From positions 164,472-228,471 of the forward strand of contig JADFXM010000007.1 of the NCBI GenBank assembly GCA_015233565.1: a stretch of DNA of 64,000 bases, given 5' to 3'. Each line of letters begins with the position of its first letter. The stretch's first letter is position 1. Of this stretch, positions 51,970 to 60,788 are shown piece by piece. The position numbers were made by a program, and so were the translations under genes. This stretch comes from Candidatus Rifleibacteriota bacterium. GTDB taxonomy: Bacteria > Muiribacteriota > Ozemobacteria > Ozemobacterales > Ozemobacteraceae. The notes under the pieces are model-generated. The model was not told where the DNA came from, made no database searches, and saw only the letters and a program-made list of their open reading frames with translations.

Positions 51970-52125
51970 TGAATTTGCCCTTCCTTTGAGTTAGATAAAC
52001 CATGCACCTACGCTAATATCCCCCTGGAAAAAAAACTAGTCCTCTGTCACAATTGAATTTATAGAACCTACTCAAATAATCTGCGGCTTTATACGGCGAC
52101 TTCGACTCCGCTCTGTCACCCGCCC

Positions 52126-52175
52126 GGTCGTTGAGAGCTTACACTGAGCGAAGCCGAAGTGGAGTCGAAACGACC
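52126..52175. repeat. REP-like GC-rich hairpin
   Basis: GGTCGTT (52126-52132) pairs perfectly with AACGACC (52169-52175); between them GAGCGAAGCCGAAGTGGAGTC resembles the bases of the hairpins at 22754 and 60693. The preceding ACTTCGACTCCGCTC is an inverse of the same core. Confidence 0.7.
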
Positions 52176-52473
52176 TTCGCGATCAACATCTAAACTCATC
52201 TGCGACTAAGGGCTAGGAATTGCTGCCGTTGCTAGCGTGAGTTTACGAAGCTAAAGGCAAAAATCGGCAATGATGCACGTTTGAGAGTACAGGGCTGAAA
52301 AACCCTACTTTTTGGCAGATTAGCTCTAGTCCAGTATTTCAAAATTTCGCAATCTCGCGTAACCCTTGCCATGTGGCCGAATTAATTCGGTGTATACGGT
52401 TGAATATCTCGTCTGAACGTTGTATGAAGGCAAAAATTTATTAAATTTAGTAAACTCACGCTAGTTTCAGAAC

Positions 52474-52614
52474 AACTTTACAGTTCCACTAAACTTCTTT
52501 AAAACTGTACATGATGCTAATTACAACACGATTCAAAGAAAAGCACTTTGAGAACAAGCAAGTCACTATAAAATCAAGCTTTGAGCTACTTGGAGAGAAG
52601 CTAAAATGGAACAG
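52474..52614 (+). repeat. 141-bp interspersed repeat, copy 1
   Basis: From AACTTTACAGT to AAATGGAACAG it aligns along its full length with 59343-59483, keeping blocks such as GATTCAAAGAAAA, ATCAAGCTTTGAGC and ACTTGGAGA. No terminal inverted repeats or ORF, so it could be a structured RNA or a decayed element. Confidence 0.8.
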
Positions 52615-52959
52615 CAGAAATAAAGAACTTCATTTCTTTTCAACAATTTAATTTATTTTTTAAGGGAGGGGCACAAACTTAAAACTTTTTGAATTTTTAA
52701 TAGTATAATATGTGCAGGTGAAAATTGTATATTAATTTATGATTGCCACCGGGAAAATGTTAAATATTTGAAAAAATGGAAACCCAGAAATTCACAATGC
52801 TTTTTCAGTGCGGTCTTTCAAGCCAATACATTTTCCATTTTTTTTATTTTTTCAAAGCTTCAAGTAAGGTGAAAAAAAATTAATTTCTCAAAAAAACGAC
52901 TTGCTGTTGATGCGTCTTTCAAGGAGCAATTTTGCAAAATCAGGTTTTTCTCACCGTTT

Positions 52960-53162
52960 CAGGGAAGCTGTGAAAAATTTGGTATCTTTCAGGTGAAATA
53001 TATCACAAATGTTGTCTAGTGAAGTTTTTGGAGCCAGTGAATTTTTGAAAAATTATCAAAAATCGGTTGTTAATCGGGGTGAAAAATTTCGCAATTGTTA
53101 ATTGGGGAGGTGCACGGGTATTGTACATTTGTAAATCAGCCTATTTTTTCACACCTTCAGGG
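52960..53162 (+). repeat. Element with GAAGNTGTGAA-type inverted ends
   Basis: Left end cagggaagctgtgaaaaat and right end ttttttcacaccttcagg are inverted repeats of the same type as the 29231 and 34250 copies, but the 203-bp length and interior differ. It may be a relative carrying different internal sequence. Confidence 0.5.
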
Positions 53163-53219
53163 CAAACGCAATAGGATTTGATGAGGTAGCCTGGAAATAA
53201 AAATTTGGGGGAAAGTTAA

Positions 53220-54380
53220 ATGAAAATTTCTTTTCGAAGGTTTTGTCTTGTTTCATTTCTTTTGTTCTTTGTTTGTACTCAACAGGCATTTTCGAACCCC
53301 GTTTTCTCGGGCGAGGGGTTTCCTTCTGCTACTGTTTCCACGGAAAAGCTTTCCACAATTGCTTCTAATCCATCTGCCAGAGTTGATATCATGGGCTTTG
53401 GAGTTCCGTATTCGCTCCATGGAATTTTGCGCATTGATGGCAAAATCATTACCCTAAATTCCCCTGATGGGCGCCTTTTTTACCTTGTAATGGATCCCAA
53501 TTATGCAAAAAAATTTAATGGTACAAGCGTAAAAATTGATGGCCTAGCTAAACAGGCTGATGATCTGGTTCGAATAATTGTAAAGAAAATTGCAAATTTC
53601 GATCCTTCAAAGGAAGTTATTCCTCCCAATCCTTATAAAGAACACCAGATGGCTGGCCAGTTAATATCAAAAAAAGGTGGAAAATATGTAATGCGTATCA
53701 GATGGGCTTATGAACCTCCTCCTGAAGGGTCGAGCGAATGGCCGAAGCCTGTTTTTGATAATGTGACTATTGATCCCAAACTTGTTGAAGAAGTTTATTT
53801 TGTAAAGAAACCCTTCCCCCCTGAGTGGATTGCCGCCCACAGCCTGTTTGTTTTTAAAGTAAAAGAGGGAGGAGTTGTTAATTCGAAAGGTGAGAAAGCC
53901 GGTGGAATTGCACTCTCCATTGAAGCCTACCAACGCACTGACCAGAACTTCGATCTTTTCAAAGGGCTTCAAAATCAATTCGGAATCTCTTGGATATTAG
54001 CCACATGGAAGAATTACCTTGAAGATAGTTGTCGTTTTACGGATTACAAATTGATAAAATATCCACTGGTATTGACCCAGGACCAGAAAGTTTCCCTTTT
54101 TGAACAATCACTTGAGCAAGCTGCAGTTGATCGTCAGGGTGAGTATTATCATACAATTACGAATAATTGTACAAATAATCTGATTGTACTATTGAATCGA
54201 GTGCTTGATCCCCAAAAACGTATCAGAATGTGGTGGGTTCCAAGTATTACCTATAACTTCAGGGCAACCTGCCCAACAATGGTTCCTGATATGCTCAAAA
54301 AGAAAGGTTATTTGAAAGACCCACTTCCTGAAATAAACAAAACGAATTATACCAACGAATTCGAAGATTACGAGAAGTAG
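53220..54380 (+). CDS. Exported DUF4105 (Lnb N-terminal-like) protein
   Basis: A 386-residue exported protein, signal peptide about 1-26 (AFS-NP), start preceded by GGGGGAAAG. The N-terminal 100 residues include an OB-like segment (SLHGILRIDGKIITLNSPDG). The C-terminal half has the DUF4105 hallmark YYHTITNNCTNNLIVLLNRV, where Asn-Asn-Cys matches the conserved NCxxx motif, plus IRMWWVPSITYNF. DUF4105 proteins are periplasmic or outer-membrane-associated and may be papain-like hydrolases, but no activity is proved. A terminator follows. Confidence 0.82.
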   Translation: MKISFRRFCLVSFLLFFVCTQQAFSNPVFSGEGFPSATVSTEKLSTIASNPSARVDIMGFGVPYSLHGILRIDGKIITLNSPDGRLFYLVMDPNYAKKFNGTSVKIDGLAKQADDLVRIIVKKIANFDPSKEVIPPNPYKEHQMAGQLISKKGGKYVMRIRWAYEPPPEGSSEWPKPVFDNVTIDPKLVEEVYFVKKPFPPEWIAAHSLFVFKVKEGGVVNSKGEKAGGIALSIEAYQRTDQNFDLFKGLQNQFGISWILATWKNYLEDSCRFTDYKLIKYPLVLTQDQKVSLFEQSLEQAAVDRQGEYYHTITNNCTNNLIVLLNRVLDPQKRIRMWWVPSITYNFRATCPTMVPDMLKKKGYLKDPLPEINKTNYTNEFEDYEK

Positions 54381-54521
54381 TTGAGATAACTATACAGAGC
54401 TTGCCGAAATATTTTTTCCAGTTTTCAGTTGGTAATCAAAGGCTGACTTAGTTTCCCCTGGCCTCTTGGAATGAATGAGTTTAAAGGTTGATTTCAAAAA
54501 TTGTTCGGCCTTTTTGAAATA

Positions 54522-54549
54522 AAAAACCGCCAATCAGGCGGTTTTTTTC
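54522..54549. terminator. Bidirectional Rho-independent terminator
   Basis: AAAAAACCGCC - AATCA - GGCGG followed by seven T residues: a strong GC stem with A-run and T-run on the two sides, placed between the convergent DUF4105 and LolA-like genes. Confidence 0.93.
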
Positions 54550-54598
54550 CTATTAGTTACGTTTGCCCGGAAATTCAGGGCTAGCGTTTTGAAAGATG

Positions 54599-55369
54599 CT
54601 ACTTTTGCATATTTGATTCAGTAAAGACGCTGTCTTCCAATGAGACATCATACTTTATATTCTTGATTGCCAATACGGTTGAGGTCCCTTTTACAAGATC
54701 TTTCATTGTAACGGTTTTGGGAGTCCAGATGTCCTGGATTTTTTCAAGATCGCCTGAAGTAAGTTCTTTAACCTGTTTGGTGGGGTCATTTTTATCGAAC
54801 ATCAAACTTTTCAATGGAAGCATTTTTTCTTTGGAAACTTTCATGGTAGTTTTGGAATAACTTGTTTTGCCGTCTTTCTTTTTGACGTCAATTGAGTATA
54901 CATCTTCTCCGTCGAGTTTTTCTTCAACCAAATTGGAGCACTCGTAGTCGGAAGCATGAATATCGTCCATGTCTTCATAGGCGAAATCACTTGAAACGAA
55001 CGCTGCGGCATAATCATCGGCCTGGATTTTCCGAATTTTTTTCATGGCAGAAAGATAAATCCATTTCAATCTTTCACGACTTTTTTCGTTAACAAGATAA
55101 GTGGTGTCCTTGATGTCGGTTGGTGCAAGAAAATGAATGAAATTGTCTTTGTTATCGTTATCAATTTTTCGGCGATAAATGTTCATTGTCCTGTTTCTTT
55201 CGTTGCCATCGGTGTTAATCAATTTCATAATGGTTTCGGATTGAGACGTTTTGCCAATATTTCGGTTTTCAACTCCTTGAAGAACCTCATCAGCGGTTAT
55301 CGCAAAAACCGTACAAGATCCAAAAGCCCAAACCAGGGCGATAAGTAAAACCGGAAACAGTTTTTTCAT
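54599..55369 (-). CDS. LolA-like outer-membrane lipoprotein-sorting protein
   Basis: A 256-residue exported protein with signal peptide (VFA-IT, about 1-23; a Cys at 19 is not in a lipobox). It has the fold signature of the DUF4292/LolA-like sorting proteins often adjacent to MMPL/RND exporters: residues LKWIYLSAMKKIRKI, AYEDMDDIHASDYE and TKTTMKVSKEKMLPLK, then EKIQDIWTPKTVTMKDL. It would carry a lipid or lipoprotein between membranes. No RND partner is adjacent. GAAGGAGGAAAA precedes the start. Confidence 0.87.
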   Translation of the reverse strand: MKKLFPVLLIALVWAFGSCTVFAITADEVLQGVENRNIGKTSQSETIMKLINTDGNERNRTMNIYRRKIDNDNKDNFIHFLAPTDIKDTTYLVNEKSRERLKWIYLSAMKKIRKIQADDYAAAFVSSDFAYEDMDDIHASDYECSNLVEEKLDGEDVYSIDVKKKDGKTSYSKTTMKVSKEKMLPLKSLMFDKNDPTKQVKELTSGDLEKIQDIWTPKTVTMKDLVKGTSTVLAIKNIKYDVSLEDSVFTESNMQK

Positions 55370-55823
55370 AATTTTCCTCCTTCAAGTTTGGATGAATTAT
55401 AATTTAGTGATAAAAAAAAATCAAACTGCTTTAAGAACAGCCAGAGCAAACGCGCTAAAACAATCGAGATCTACTATTTAAGCTAGTCTCAGGAATTTGG
55501 ACACAGGTAATTTTTTTCTCAAATTTTACAGTATTCACGTTTGTTTCAGGAATTTAAATTCCTTTGCCCTGTAAGAACAGCAAGCTGCAAAGAGTAAATT
55601 CAGAATTCCTGTTGTCGTAAACTTCATTTTCTTCGATTGCTCAGCTTCAAAAGCCGATTCCGTAGAGATTAAAAAGTTTTCAACCCGAATTTTGTTTTGA
55701 GACCAAATAATCCAAAAGTTAAGGCAGAAATCTCATCCATACGAGTTCACGTTTTCAGGTTTTGGGAAAATGGTCTCAAGACTATATCCTCGGGAATTGG
55801 AATTCTGAAATTCTGAAATTCTG

Positions 55824-55951
55824 AAATTCATATTGGCATTGGCACTTAACCATGTAATTCAAAAAAAACTCCGCGAAAATATTTTTTCCATATTTTCTGC
55901 ACTTGTGTTTATGCACTTTTAGAAGTCAAGTATTTTTACTCTTTTTCCCTG
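55824..55951 (-). mobile_element. MITE-like element, copy D, 3' end lost
   Basis: Reverse complement begins CAGGGAAAAAGAGTAA and follows the family for 128 bp to ATGAATTT, where similarity stops and an 8-bp tandem repeat (ATTCTGAA, three units) takes over. The second terminal repeat is gone. The middle is more diverged than in copies A-C. Confidence 0.82.
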
Positions 55952-55959
55952 AAGAGATA

Positions 55960-56007
55960 GAACAAAAACGTTGCCTTTTTAAAGCTTTCCTTTAAAAAGA
56001 CAACGTT
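55960..56007 (-). terminator. Terminator of the FecR-like gene
   Basis: A long near-perfect hairpin: arms 55967-55984 and 55990-56007, 18 bp with one mismatch, loop CTTTC, and a T-run on the minus-strand exit side. It lies 10 bp after the stop. Confidence 0.88.
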
Positions 56008-56017
56008 TGGAATGCTA

Positions 56018-57253
56018 TTATTTTTTCGCTTTTCCGTTGATTTTATTCTCAATTCGCTTCAAATGTATACTAGCCACTTTCTTCTGGTTTTCAGATTGAT
56101 TGCTGAAGCTCAAATTTAACCAGACTGCGGCAGCAGCAGAGTAGAACTGATTTTTTTCACATTCGAGAGCATACAATGCGTCGTTTTGAGTTTTTCTCGA
56201 AGGAATTTTCAGAGCAATCGGTTTTGATTCCCCTCCGGATTTGTTTCTAATTACGATAATTGCCAATTCGTCTTCGGGGGTTGTTTGGCCTGGGAAGACG
56301 AGTAGCCAGTCCTCTTTAATTTGAAACTTGACCGGATTGTTTTTTGAATCTTTTACATCCCATTCATTTGAAGAAATAGTTTTCAGCCTTTCTTGAACGA
56401 ATCCGGCCGGGATTGCAGCGATACAGGGAGTGAAAGTGATCTCACTGGAACCCTTAGATTTCTGGAGATGATTTGAACTTTTCTGTCTGGGGGAAATAGC
56501 GCTTGGAGCATTTGGAATTTCAGCTAATTTTGGTGTGATCTGTGGGCCCTCATTTTTAACTTTGACTTCCTCATCTTGGGTAGGAATAACAGACGGGAGA
56601 GGGGCCGAAACACTTTTGTCAGGTCTACTCAAATCTCCGGAGGAAATAGTAGATTGGATTGATTTATTTCCATCGAGAGACTCGTCAGAAGATTTGTTCA
56701 TTGCACTTAAAGTTTTGGGGGCTGCACCGGCTCCACCGGCCAGAGGTGATGCGCCTTCTGCCGGGGCGGAAGGTGCTTCAGAGGAATCTTTCTGAGGGCC
56801 AGCTTCCTGCAATTCCTTTTTACTTTCTTTTTCAGTATTTGCCTGTGAAAAATTGTCGGCTCCACCACTTACCCCGGCAATTTGTTGCTGGCTTTTAGCT
56901 GAGAGATCCAATTTGTCGGGGATTGCTGAAAGGCTTCCAATGCCGGCTTCGGGATCAGGAGGAGGTTCGAAACCATTTTCAACGACCTTTATTTCAGATG
57001 GCCCTTTAAGTGAATACTGACCATTCATTGCAAAGTGTGCAACCGTAGCTTTTGCCTCGGGGGGAATTTTTAGTAAGCAGCCTGAAGAAAGGGTTTCCCC
57101 GACCGAGGGAGACCATTCTTGGCCTGATAAGGAAGCTTTTACGTCTCCTTTAATATCCAAAAGCATAGCAGAATCATCAGCAAAAGAGGCTAAAACAGCA
57201 GAAAAAACGAAAATAGTGCAATGAACAAACAAATAAATTGTTTTTTTATTCAT
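56018..57253 (-). CDS. Exported protein with FecR-like N-terminal domain
   Basis: A 411-residue protein; start at MNKKTIYLF chosen because GGGAGGAAA precedes it. Signal peptide about 1-22 (SFA-DD). Residues about 25-110 look like a FecR/LysM-style beta domain (MLLDIKGDVKASLSGQEW...PSVGETLSSGCLLKIPP) used in surface or peptidoglycan-associated proteins. A long disordered middle (Ser, Pro, Ala, Glu; 115-280) leads to a C-terminal beta domain with PCIAAIPAGFVQERL and DEL AIIV-type strands, and a helical end that ends in Lys-rich GKAKK. Function unknown. Confidence 0.72.
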   Translation of the reverse strand: MNKKTIYLFVHCTIFVFSAVLASFADDSAMLLDIKGDVKASLSGQEWSPSVGETLSSGCLLKIPPEAKATVAHFAMNGQYSLKGPSEIKVVENGFEPPPDPEAGIGSLSAIPDKLDLSAKSQQQIAGVSGGADNFSQANTEKESKKELQEAGPQKDSSEAPSAPAEGASPLAGGAGAAPKTLSAMNKSSDESLDGNKSIQSTISSGDLSRPDKSVSAPLPSVIPTQDEEVKVKNEGPQITPKLAEIPNAPSAISPRQKSSNHLQKSKGSSEITFTPCIAAIPAGFVQERLKTISSNEWDVKDSKNNPVKFQIKEDWLLVFPGQTTPEDELAIIVIRNKSGGESKPIALKIPSRKTQNDALYALECEKNQFYSAAAAVWLNLSFSNQSENQKKVASIHLKRIENKINGKAKK

Positions 57254-57376
57254 TCTATTTCCTCCCTTTATTATCAATAACGAAGTTTTAAGTTTTCGGA
57301 TTTAAAAAAAGATCAGATTTTACAAAACAATTATTTGCAAAGTATGCAGCCAAGTGTTTTACTTCCGCATAAATTA

Positions 57377-57410
57377 AAAACCTTCTCAATGATTACACTG
57401 AGAAGGTTTT
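57377..57410. terminator. Terminator between two minus-strand exported genes
   Basis: CCTTCTCA (57381-57388) and TGAGAAGG (57399-57406) form an 8-bp stem with A- and T-runs on the two sides. It lies 26 bp after the stop of the downstream-transcribed 57436 gene. Confidence 0.88.
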
Positions 57411-57435
57411 GACTTTTAAGCCAGATTAACAAATT

Positions 57436-57957
57436 TTATTTTTCCATCTGAACCAGGGATTTTTGAAATTGCTGGAACACTTTATTATAAGCTTCAAAAG
57501 TAGCTTTATCTGAATATTTGAATCCAAAGCAATGTCGAGCGAAGGTATTTCTGGGGCCAGTGTCGGTTGTATCAATAACTGTTCGAACGTATTTTCCTTC
57601 TTTGTCAGAATAAACAGTCGTTCGAGTGATAATTAACCCTTTTTTCTTTTCAACAGAAGAAACTTGATTTTCATTGCTTCTGGGGCCAATATCTTCTGGG
57701 GAATATCCATAAAGCGGTGCGAAAACATAGAATTCAACCGATTGATTCAATGGAGCGAAAGAAATGCTGTCAAATTCATTTAGCTTGTTTTTCGAAATCA
57801 AAGATGGTTTGGCAACGAAGTCGGAAGGGTAAAAAACTTCAAACCAGGCCCCTTTATACGTTTTCCATTGAACAGCTTCTTTTGCGTAAGCGCAATTTGA
57901 GAGCAAGGTTAATACAAAGATGAAGGCTACTCCTACAAGTAAAATTTTTCTTAACAT
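57436..57957 (-). CDS. Small exported protein of unknown function
   Basis: A 173-residue exported protein with signal peptide (about 1-25, AYA-KE). The mature part opens WKTYKGAWFEVFYPSDFVAKPS and has SVEFYVFAPLYGYSPEDI and EGKYVRTVIDTTD, a beta-sheet PsbP-like look that I cannot assign to a named family. AGGAAAAAAATG gives a good start. Its spacer holds a 9-bp palindrome (58198-58226) that may be an operator. Confidence 0.75.
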   Translation of the reverse strand: MLRKILLVGVAFIFVLTLLSNCAYAKEAVQWKTYKGAWFEVFYPSDFVAKPSLISKNKLNEFDSISFAPLNQSVEFYVFAPLYGYSPEDIGPRSNENQVSSVEKKKGLIITRTTVYSDKEGKYVRTVIDTTDTGPRNTFARHCFGFKYSDKATFEAYNKVFQQFQKSLVQMEK

Positions 57958-58391
57958 TTTTTTCCTCCGTTGATTTGAATGATACCCTTCTATTTTACAA
58001 AAAATCCTTCATTCTGGCAAGGTTGTTGTCTGAAGCGCAGCAATTATCCATTTAGGTTCGGAAACGAAGTCCAGAACCATTCCGCTTGAGCGTTCCTACA
58101 AATCTCGAAACATAAAGAGTTAAGCCTTAAAAAAAAGTTCAATAAACATCAATTTGTTAACAGTTTGCATGAATTTTTCTAATAAATGTCTTTTCATCGT
58201 GATATTAATTGCCAACAAATATCACGTAACTTCTTGCAAAGCTACGTCTGAACGTAAATGGGTAATTGTTGTCTGAAGCAGATAATGTTATACCAATCCC
58301 ACAAAATAATAACGTAACTTTTTAGACGGTTTACAGCGCCAGAGGCTTGATCAAACCTATAAATTTGCATGATTACTTTTGATTATTGGTA
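57958..58391. other. 434-bp spacer between exported genes
   Basis: Contains the palindrome CGTGATATT...AATATCACG (58198-58226), a repeated TTGTTGTCTGAAGC motif at about 58023 and 58266, and the 103-bp repeat copy 2 that runs into the HAD stop codon. No gene supported. Confidence 0.5.
58198..58226. promoter_or_regulatory. Palindromic site, possible operator
   Basis: CGTGATATT and AATATCACG are a perfect 9-bp inverted repeat with 11 bases between, in the promoter-side spacer of the 57436-57957 gene. The spacing fits a dimeric repressor or a short hairpin. Confidence 0.45.
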
Positions 58392-58392
58392 T
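58290..58392 (+). repeat. 103-bp interspersed repeat, copy 2
   Basis: Starts ATACCAAT and ends ATTGGTAT, a perfect 8-bp inverted terminus. It matches 31728-31830 over 103 bp. Its last base is the first base of the HAD gene's stop triplet on the minus strand, so the insertion may have set the present C-terminus of that protein. Confidence 0.87.
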
Positions 58393-59300
58393 TATTCCCT
58401 TTTGAAACTTGCGAACCGTTGAATATGCATTCCATCTCGAATTCCTTTGGAAGTAAATTCGGGGTTTGGGTTCAGAAGAACCCCAATTCCACCCTGCCTT
58501 AAAGCATACCTGATCATTGGGCCGTCGTTACTGTAGCTGTCTCCGAAAACCAATAAATTGCTTTCAACTGCAGGTTTAATGAATTTTTGAATGTAATAAA
58601 CTTTTCCCTGAGCGAAACTGGGTGGGGTCTCAATTTCCGGGAGCACTATGTTTCCATTCATCTTCATTCGGATTCCAAGTATGTTTTCAGCTGGAATTCC
58701 TAAATAATCAGCAGCGGGTTTGACTAAAATATCTGTACTTGCAGAGACAATATAAATTCGGACGTGAAATTCGCGGAGAAGGGTTAGAAGGGTTATCATT
58801 TCAGGAAAAAGGTGCTTACTATAATATTTTTCATAGTACTCTTTTGCTAATTTAAGGAGCTCTTCTTTGGAAAAACCACCTAAAATTGTTGGAAACCACG
58901 CATAAGCTTTGAATTGTTCTTTTTCGCGCCATTCAAAATAATATTCCCAGATTCGATTAATTTGTTCAGGTGGAACTTTGCTTTTTCCTGACTCTTTCAG
59001 CATATTATGGCTTATCAAATCTTGCACAATGCCGGGGAACCCTGCTCCTCCCTCGGTGACATCGCCATTCATCAATGTTCCATCATGATCGAAAACTGCG
59101 CAAATTTCCCCTTTTCCGTTGACCAGTTTCCCTGCGATTAAATCGGCATTATCTTTTGTCCAACCAGCTTGTAGAAGCTTGTTGGAGACTCTTTCCAAAT
59201 CAGAAACCTGCGCGAGAAGGGGAGGATCTGAAATAAAAAAGCTCATAAAGAGCGACAGGGTGATTAGTAAAGGAAGTTGTAAGAAACAATGTTTTTGCAT
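58392..59300 (-). CDS. Secreted HAD-family phosphatase
   Basis: A 302-residue exported HAD hydrolase, signal peptide about 1-30 (LLA-QV). The catalytic Asp71/Asp73 lie in FDHDGTLMNG; motif II Ser is in YIVSASTDI; motif III/IV is LVFGDSYSNDGPM. A helical cap (about 85-175) fits the phosphoserine-phosphatase-like subgroup. It would hydrolyse phosphate esters outside the cytoplasm. AATAGGAGGAAAAA precedes the start. Its stop codon borders a 103-bp repeat. Confidence 0.9.
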   Translation of the reverse strand: MQKHCFLQLPLLITLSLFMSFFISDPPLLAQVSDLERVSNKLLQAGWTKDNADLIAGKLVNGKGEICAVFDHDGTLMNGDVTEGGAGFPGIVQDLISHNMLKESGKSKVPPEQINRIWEYYFEWREKEQFKAYAWFPTILGGFSKEELLKLAKEYYEKYYSKHLFPEMITLLTLLREFHVRIYIVSASTDILVKPAADYLGIPAENILGIRMKMNGNIVLPEIETPPSFAQGKVYYIQKFIKPAVESNLLVFGDSYSNDGPMIRYALRQGGIGVLLNPNPEFTSKGIRDGMHIQRFASFKRE

Positions 59301-59342
59301 TTTTTCCTCCTATTTTTTTATACGTCGACAAAATTACATATT

Positions 59343-59483
59343 AACTTTACAGTCCTACTTAACCTCTCTAAAACTGCATATGATGCTTATAACAAGGCGA
59401 TTCAAAGAAAATAACTTTGGGAGGAAGCAAATCACTATTTAATCAAGCTTTGAGCGACTTGGAGAAAAATTTAAATGGAACAG
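59343..59483 (+). repeat. 141-bp interspersed repeat, copy 2
   Basis: Full-length match to 52474-52614 in the same orientation. A 95-codon frame at 59417 overlaps it and is not protein-like, so I do not call it as a gene. Confidence 0.8.
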
Positions 59484-59513
59484 AAGAGTTAACTAGTACA
59501 AAGAATAAAAACG

Positions 59514-60452
59514 TCATTTTTCAGGATTTAAACCGCATTCCACAAGAATTTCTCTTACCTTGTTTTCAAATTCAACCGGAGCTGTGTCATAGGCCATTAC
59601 GTGGCCAGCGCCCGGTACAATCAAAGTTTTGGCTGTGGGCATTTTTTTACAGAAACGTTCGAAGTCTTCGGTGGTTGCTCTCGGGTCAAGTTCGTCATGA
59701 ATAAAAAGTAAAGGTCTGGATGCCACCCCCGTTATGCTTTCGATCGGCTTGTTTCCAAAATAATCATAGCCGGAAACCATTTGGCTTAAATAAAATACTA
59801 CGTCAATTATTGCACAATCCGGGAGACCTACCACTCTTTTTGCATCCCTGCCAGCAATTTTACGGAGTTCTGAAAAACATGATTCAAGAATAAAACCTTT
59901 AATTTGCGGGAGTTGCGCTGATCCGTTAGCCAGAAGTGCTGCTCCCATTGATCGACCGTAAGCTACAATTGGTTGATTTGCCTTCAGATAACCCTCCTCA
60001 AAAGCTTTGTCGATAACGGCTTTGAGGTCTTTCCATTCTTCCTTGCCAATGGAGGTAAAATAGCCATCTGCTTTTCCGTGCGCGCGAAAATCGCAGAAAA
60101 TCACTCCTAGCTTCATTTTTAAAAATATCAATAGCACGTTGTCCATGTATCTATGATCAACTCCATGACCATGGCAAAGGACTACTGTCCCGCGATTTTC
60201 TTCCCCTTTGTAGAACCATGCAGGAATACGATGTCCCTCAGGGTTTGTTACGCTGAACGACTCTGATCCAGCCGGAAGCTTAAATTCACGTTCAACTTTT
60301 GCTGGAGGAACAATCATCAAACGAACCAGATTGAAGAAGAAGAGAAAACCCCCCAGTACCAAGATTAAAAAACATAAAAATATTCTTCGACCACTAAAAA
60401 AGGAGGTTTTATTTTTCGAAACTTGGTTTTCATTATTATTAATATTTTCCAT
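59514..60452 (-). CDS. Membrane-anchored alpha/beta hydrolase
   Basis: A 312-residue protein with an N-terminal anchor helix (about 25-48) and an alpha/beta-hydrolase domain facing the periplasm. Motifs: VVLCHGHGVDHRYMDN (oxyanion region), AYGRSMGAALL (nucleophile Ser in GxSxG), LFIHDELDPRATTEDF (acid) and VPGAGHVMAYD (His). It resembles the YqkD/ABHD17-like group. The substrate, probably an ester or thioester on lipid or protein, is unknown. GAGGG five bases before the ATG. Confidence 0.87.
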   Translation of the reverse strand: MENINNNENQVSKNKTSFFSGRRIFLCFLILVLGGFLFFFNLVRLMIVPPAKVEREFKLPAGSESFSVTNPEGHRIPAWFYKGEENRGTVVLCHGHGVDHRYMDNVLLIFLKMKLGVIFCDFRAHGKADGYFTSIGKEEWKDLKAVIDKAFEEGYLKANQPIVAYGRSMGAALLANGSAQLPQIKGFILESCFSELRKIAGRDAKRVVGLPDCAIIDVVFYLSQMVSGYDYFGNKPIESITGVASRPLLFIHDELDPRATTEDFERFCKKMPTAKTLIVPGAGHVMAYDTAPVEFENKVREILVECGLNPEK

Positions 60453-60692
60453 TTAGCCCTCATTGAACCTGTTGAATAAATAAGAAATAGCGTTAATTAT
60501 GTAAAAATTTGATGAATAGAAGTGGCTTGAAATGCTTGTCTCATGTTTTTTGCTCTCGTAAATTTTTGGATTATGCAACAAGCCCCTTTGTGTTTTAATG
60601 AAATTATATTATCATGAAATGAAAAGGTTGAATAGTGGATTGTGAACAAGTGTTTGATACTGTCTGAATTTTCTATTAAAAGCGTTCTGACC

Positions 60693-60750
60693 GCTTCGGC
60701 TCCGCCCAGCGACAAGTTTCGGCTCCCCCCAGCGACAAGCTTCGGCTCCG
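60693..60750. repeat. REP-like 23-bp tandem units
   Basis: GCTTCGGCTCCGCCCAGCGAC is repeated with period 23 (60693, 60716 with GTTTCGG, partial at 60739). GC-rich and related in core to the hairpins at 22754 and 52126. Confidence 0.65.
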
Positions 60751-60788
60751 TTCAATCACTGAGTTGCGATTCTTAGTTCACTAAAAGA

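Larger units (their letters stand above)
51970..53219. other. 1250-bp noncoding region rich in repeats
   Basis: No ORF with coding character in either direction. It contains a REP-like hairpin (52126-52175), a 141-bp repeat (52474-52614), a 60-bp block (about 52889-52949) resembling 62891-62952, and an inverted-repeat-bounded element (52960-53162). Long A/T runs surround them. It looks like a sink for small mobile repeats and may hide a small RNA, for which I see no specific evidence. Confidence 0.6.
55370..56017. other. 648-bp spacer with MITE D and terminator
   Basis: Holds AT-rich promoter-side sequence of the LolA-like gene (right of 55369), an 8-bp tandem ATTCTGAA run (55802-55828), MITE copy D and the terminator of the FecR-like gene. 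Nothing else recognisable. Confidence 0.5.

Noticed and set aside
59417..59704. 95-codon plus-strand ORF
   Set aside because: It overlaps the 141-bp repeat and the antisense of the alpha/beta hydrolase gene.
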